Assembly (NCBI GenBank): GCA_029747585.1
Contig: JAPEVF010000850.1
Span: forward strand, 1 to 19,283
Reading direction: 5' to 3'
DNA from: Pleurotus djamor
Taxonomy: Eukaryota; Basidiomycota; Agaricomycetes; Agaricales; Pleurotaceae
Length of the DNA: 19,283 nt
A program made the translations under genes and the position numbers. The notes beneath the pieces were generated by a model. That model made no database searches. It was not told the DNA's origin and saw only the letters and a list, made by a program, of their open reading frames with translations. Positions 17,937 to 19,283 of this stretch are shown one piece after another (positions within the stretch are counted from its first letter, which is position 1; every line of letters starts with the position of its first letter).

Positions 17937-18992
17937 TCAAAATCCTGTATGTCCCCCCCTACGTTTACAAAGAGTTTGAACACGTCTCGGCATGCTCCCT
18001 ATGTACCTGTTGACTTTGGCGATTGGGATCTCCTCCCATATCCGGAGGACCACACTTTTCAATTCGGCCAGCGTAGTGGGCTTTCGAACAAGTTTTCGAA
18101 TGCCAGCCTTGAGGTCATGCCAAACAGACTCCATAGGATTAAGATCGGGTGAAGAAGGAGGGTGTGGGAGAAGTGGGACCTTTCGCGAGATGAACCATTG
18201 TTTCGTAGATTTACTTGAATGACTGGGGGCGCCGTCCTGCTGGAACCAAATGCGACGCTTGAGAGACTTGAGTTGGTTGTAAAACGGCAGTAGAGTTTGA
18301 TCGAGGACTTGTTCTTGGTAACGTTTCGAGTCCATCCCATGTCCTCGGCCTCCGGGGTACTCCAACACAATGAGAGGCCCCTTCCTCCCCCATTTGATAC
18401 ACCCCCAGACCATTATGCGTAGTGGCGACTGCTTGAAGGCTCCTAGAACACAGTTCTCCTTCATTTCCTCGTGAGCCTTCCGTGTGACATAAACGCGTGC
18501 GGCTTTATCGTCAAGTTGGATGTACGACTCATCTGAAAAAATGACATCCTTCCATTTTTCCTTCCCCCACGTCTCAAAAACCAAAGCCCATGCCTTCCGT
18601 TTCCGCTTTTGAGTAAGAGAAAGGTAAGGGACGCGTCTGGCAACCCGCCGGTGGTATCCCTTGGACTTGAGGATGTTTCGTACTGTCGCGGCGGAGACTT
18701 TGGGGGTGGTTTCGTTACCGAGCTTGCGGAAAGGTTTTCGCCGGTTTTTTAACGCGTTTCTGATCAAGGCGCGTTTGCCTGTATCCGAGAGGATGGGAGG
18801 ACGACCGGAGCGAGGAAGATTTGTCGTGGAGCCAGTCATCTGATACTTTTTGTAGATGTCATGTGCCGTTGATGATGGGATCCCAACAATTTTTGCAGCT
18901 TTGCGCACAGAATTTCCGGCTTCAATGGCACCAATGAGTCGGTTTTTGGTTGGGCTACTGTGGTAGATATGGTTGGGCTTGAGAACGGTCAT
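17937..18992 (-). CDS. Tc1-family DD34E transposase, 351 aa, uninterrupted
   Basis: Cuts and pastes the element by binding the terminal repeats and catalysing strand transfer at TA. Residues ~12-75 form the N-terminal helix-turn-helix DNA-binding part (NSVRKAAKIVGIPSSTAHDI) with a GRPR-like SGRPP linker at 62-66; a second HTH region follows (PKVSAATVRNILKSKGY). The catalytic acidic residues are visible: Asp154 in IFSDESY, Asp253 in FQQDGAPSHSS and Glu288 in SPDLNPMESVW, with 34 residues between the last two. The start chosen is the ATG at 18992 because it gives a full-length Tc1 protein. The frame stays open upstream to 19154, but that extension crosses the terminal repeat and an N and is not family sequence. 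There are no introns, stops or frameshifts, so the copy may be active or recently so. Stop TGA is at 17937-17939. Confidence 0.96.
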   Translation of the reverse strand: MTVLKPNHIYHSSPTKNRLIGAIEAGNSVRKAAKIVGIPSSTAHDIYKKYQMTGSTTNLPRSGRPPILSDTGKRALIRNALKNRRKPFRKLGNETTPKVSAATVRNILKSKGYHRRVARRVPYLSLTQKRKRKAWALVFETWGKEKWKDVIFSDESYIQLDDKAARVYVTRKAHEEMKENCVLGAFKQSPLRIMVWGCIKWGRKGPLIVLEYPGGRGHGMDSKRYQEQVLDQTLLPFYNQLKSLKRRIWFQQDGAPSHSSKSTKQWFISRKVPLLPHPPSSPDLNPMESVWHDLKAGIRKLVRKPTTLAELKSVVLRIWEEIPIAKVNRYIGSMPRRVQTLCKRRGGHTGF

Positions 18993-19057
18993 GGTGCATC
19001 CATAATTAATTTTACGCGATTTANTTTTTTTTGGTTTCCACAGGGGGCTTACATAAT

Positions 19058-19085
19058 GTGTCCGGATACTTTTTGTCACCACGAG
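19058..19085 (-). repeat. Right terminal inverted repeat of the Tc1 element
   Basis: Read inward it is CTCGTGGTGACAAAAAGTAT followed by CCGGACAC, the partner of 17790-17817 with three mismatches. Confidence 0.95.
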
Positions 19086-19134
19086 TAGAGCAACATACAA
19101 ACATGATGGATGAAGTAGTATGAGCATGGTGCAA

Positions 19135-19257
19135 CTAAGCACGGGGGGCGGCACCAGGGACGTTACGCCTCTCGCGTCGTGGGAGGTCCTGTGATGAGAG
19201 GACAGGGTTGACGATGGTGACAGGGATGTTGGCGAAGTTGAGCGCGACGAGGAGGTC
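19135..19257 (-). CDS. RPS17: Ribosomal protein eS17 (RPS17), last exon; rest of gene beyond window
   Basis: Component of the small ribosomal subunit. The minus-strand exon begins after an acceptor GTGTAG (19258-19263) and encodes 40 residues, DLLVALNFANIPVTIVNP, then VLSSQDLPRRERRNVPGAAP and RA, ending at TAG 19135-19137. It corresponds to the eS17 C-terminal region that follows EVD..TK. The identity is anchored by the pseudogene copy at 5196-5765, where the same exon is preceded by unmistakable eS17 sequence. This copy keeps the ~30 bases lost in the pseudogene, so it is probably the functional gene. It is convergent with the DUF2235-WD40 gene, with a Tc1 transposon now lying between them, 49 bp from its stop codon. 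Only the exon and the start of its upstream intron are in view. Confidence 0.82.
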   Translation of the reverse strand, partial: DLLVALNFANIPVTIVNPVLSSQDLPRRERRNVPGAAPRA

Positions 19258-19283
19258 CTACACCAGCATAAGCCTCAATACAC

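Larger units (their letters stand above)
17790..19085 (-). mobile_element. Complete Tc1/mariner-family transposon (1296 bp)
   Basis: The element is bounded by inverted repeats beginning CTCGTRGTSACA and flanked by TA on both sides (17788-17789 and 19086-19087). The duplicate locus has the uninterrupted site CCTATAGAGCAAC at 5146-5158, so both ends and the 2-bp target duplication are fixed from within the window. It carries one uninterrupted transposase gene on the minus strand. Size, TA target and DD34E transposase all fit the Tc1 group. Confidence 0.97.

Noticed and set aside
18993..19154. N-terminal extension of the transposase reading frame to 405 codons
   Set aside because: The extension crosses the terminal inverted repeat, the TA target site and part of the eS17 exon; the ATG at 18992 gives the full family-length protein.

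Overview
The window looks like nuclear DNA of a filamentous basidiomycete, probably an agaricomycete. Reasons: many 50-62 bp GT-AG introns, a fungal-type DUF2235/WD40 fusion gene, a eukaryotic ribosomal protein gene (eS17), and hAT and Tc1/mariner transposons. The species cannot be fixed from sequence alone. Six single Ns (91, 404, 613, 2215, 15587, 19024) lie in or beside short runs, which suggests a consensus with some homopolymer uncertainty.

Layout. (1) 1-3400: a large foldback-like inverted-repeat element. Its arms pair about a ~380-bp loop (position 1 pairs with 2753, and 1250 with about 1634). It carries two repeat systems: an outer 31-32 bp tandem unit around the palindrome CTGTTAACAG, and an inner array of TGACTGTGGGAA-like motifs. 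The left end lies outside the window and there is no credible gene in it. (2) 3412-4326: the 3' part of a hAT transposase gene, cut off where the repeat array begins, followed by a TACGG/CCGTA-rich end. (3) 4650-4815: a block rich in ACCCG/CGGGT. (4) 4823-6025: a truncated, decayed duplicate of the locus at the right end of the window, made of the last codons and 3' flank of the DUF2235-WD40 gene plus a convergent eS17 pseudogene. (5) About 6.0-14.0 kb: no gene I can recognise, only short open stretches, a few of them protein-like on the minus strand. (6) 14272-17502: a multi-exon gene for a DUF2235 (Tle1-like alpha/beta hydrolase) domain, a helical linker and a seven-bladed WD40 propeller. 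(7) 17790-19085: a complete 1296-bp Tc1-family transposon with an uninterrupted DD34E transposase. (8) 19135-19257: the last exon of an apparently intact eS17 gene on the minus strand, running out of the window.

How the parts relate. The DUF2235-WD40 gene and eS17 are convergent neighbours with about 335 bp between their stop codons once the Tc1 element is removed. The older copy at 4.8-6.0 kb keeps the same arrangement without the Tc1 element, so it acts as an in-window empty site proving insertion at a TA. The main biological interest is the NLR-like hydrolase-propeller protein that lacks a recognisable NACHT/NB-ARC module, and the highly structured foldback element with no gene of its own.
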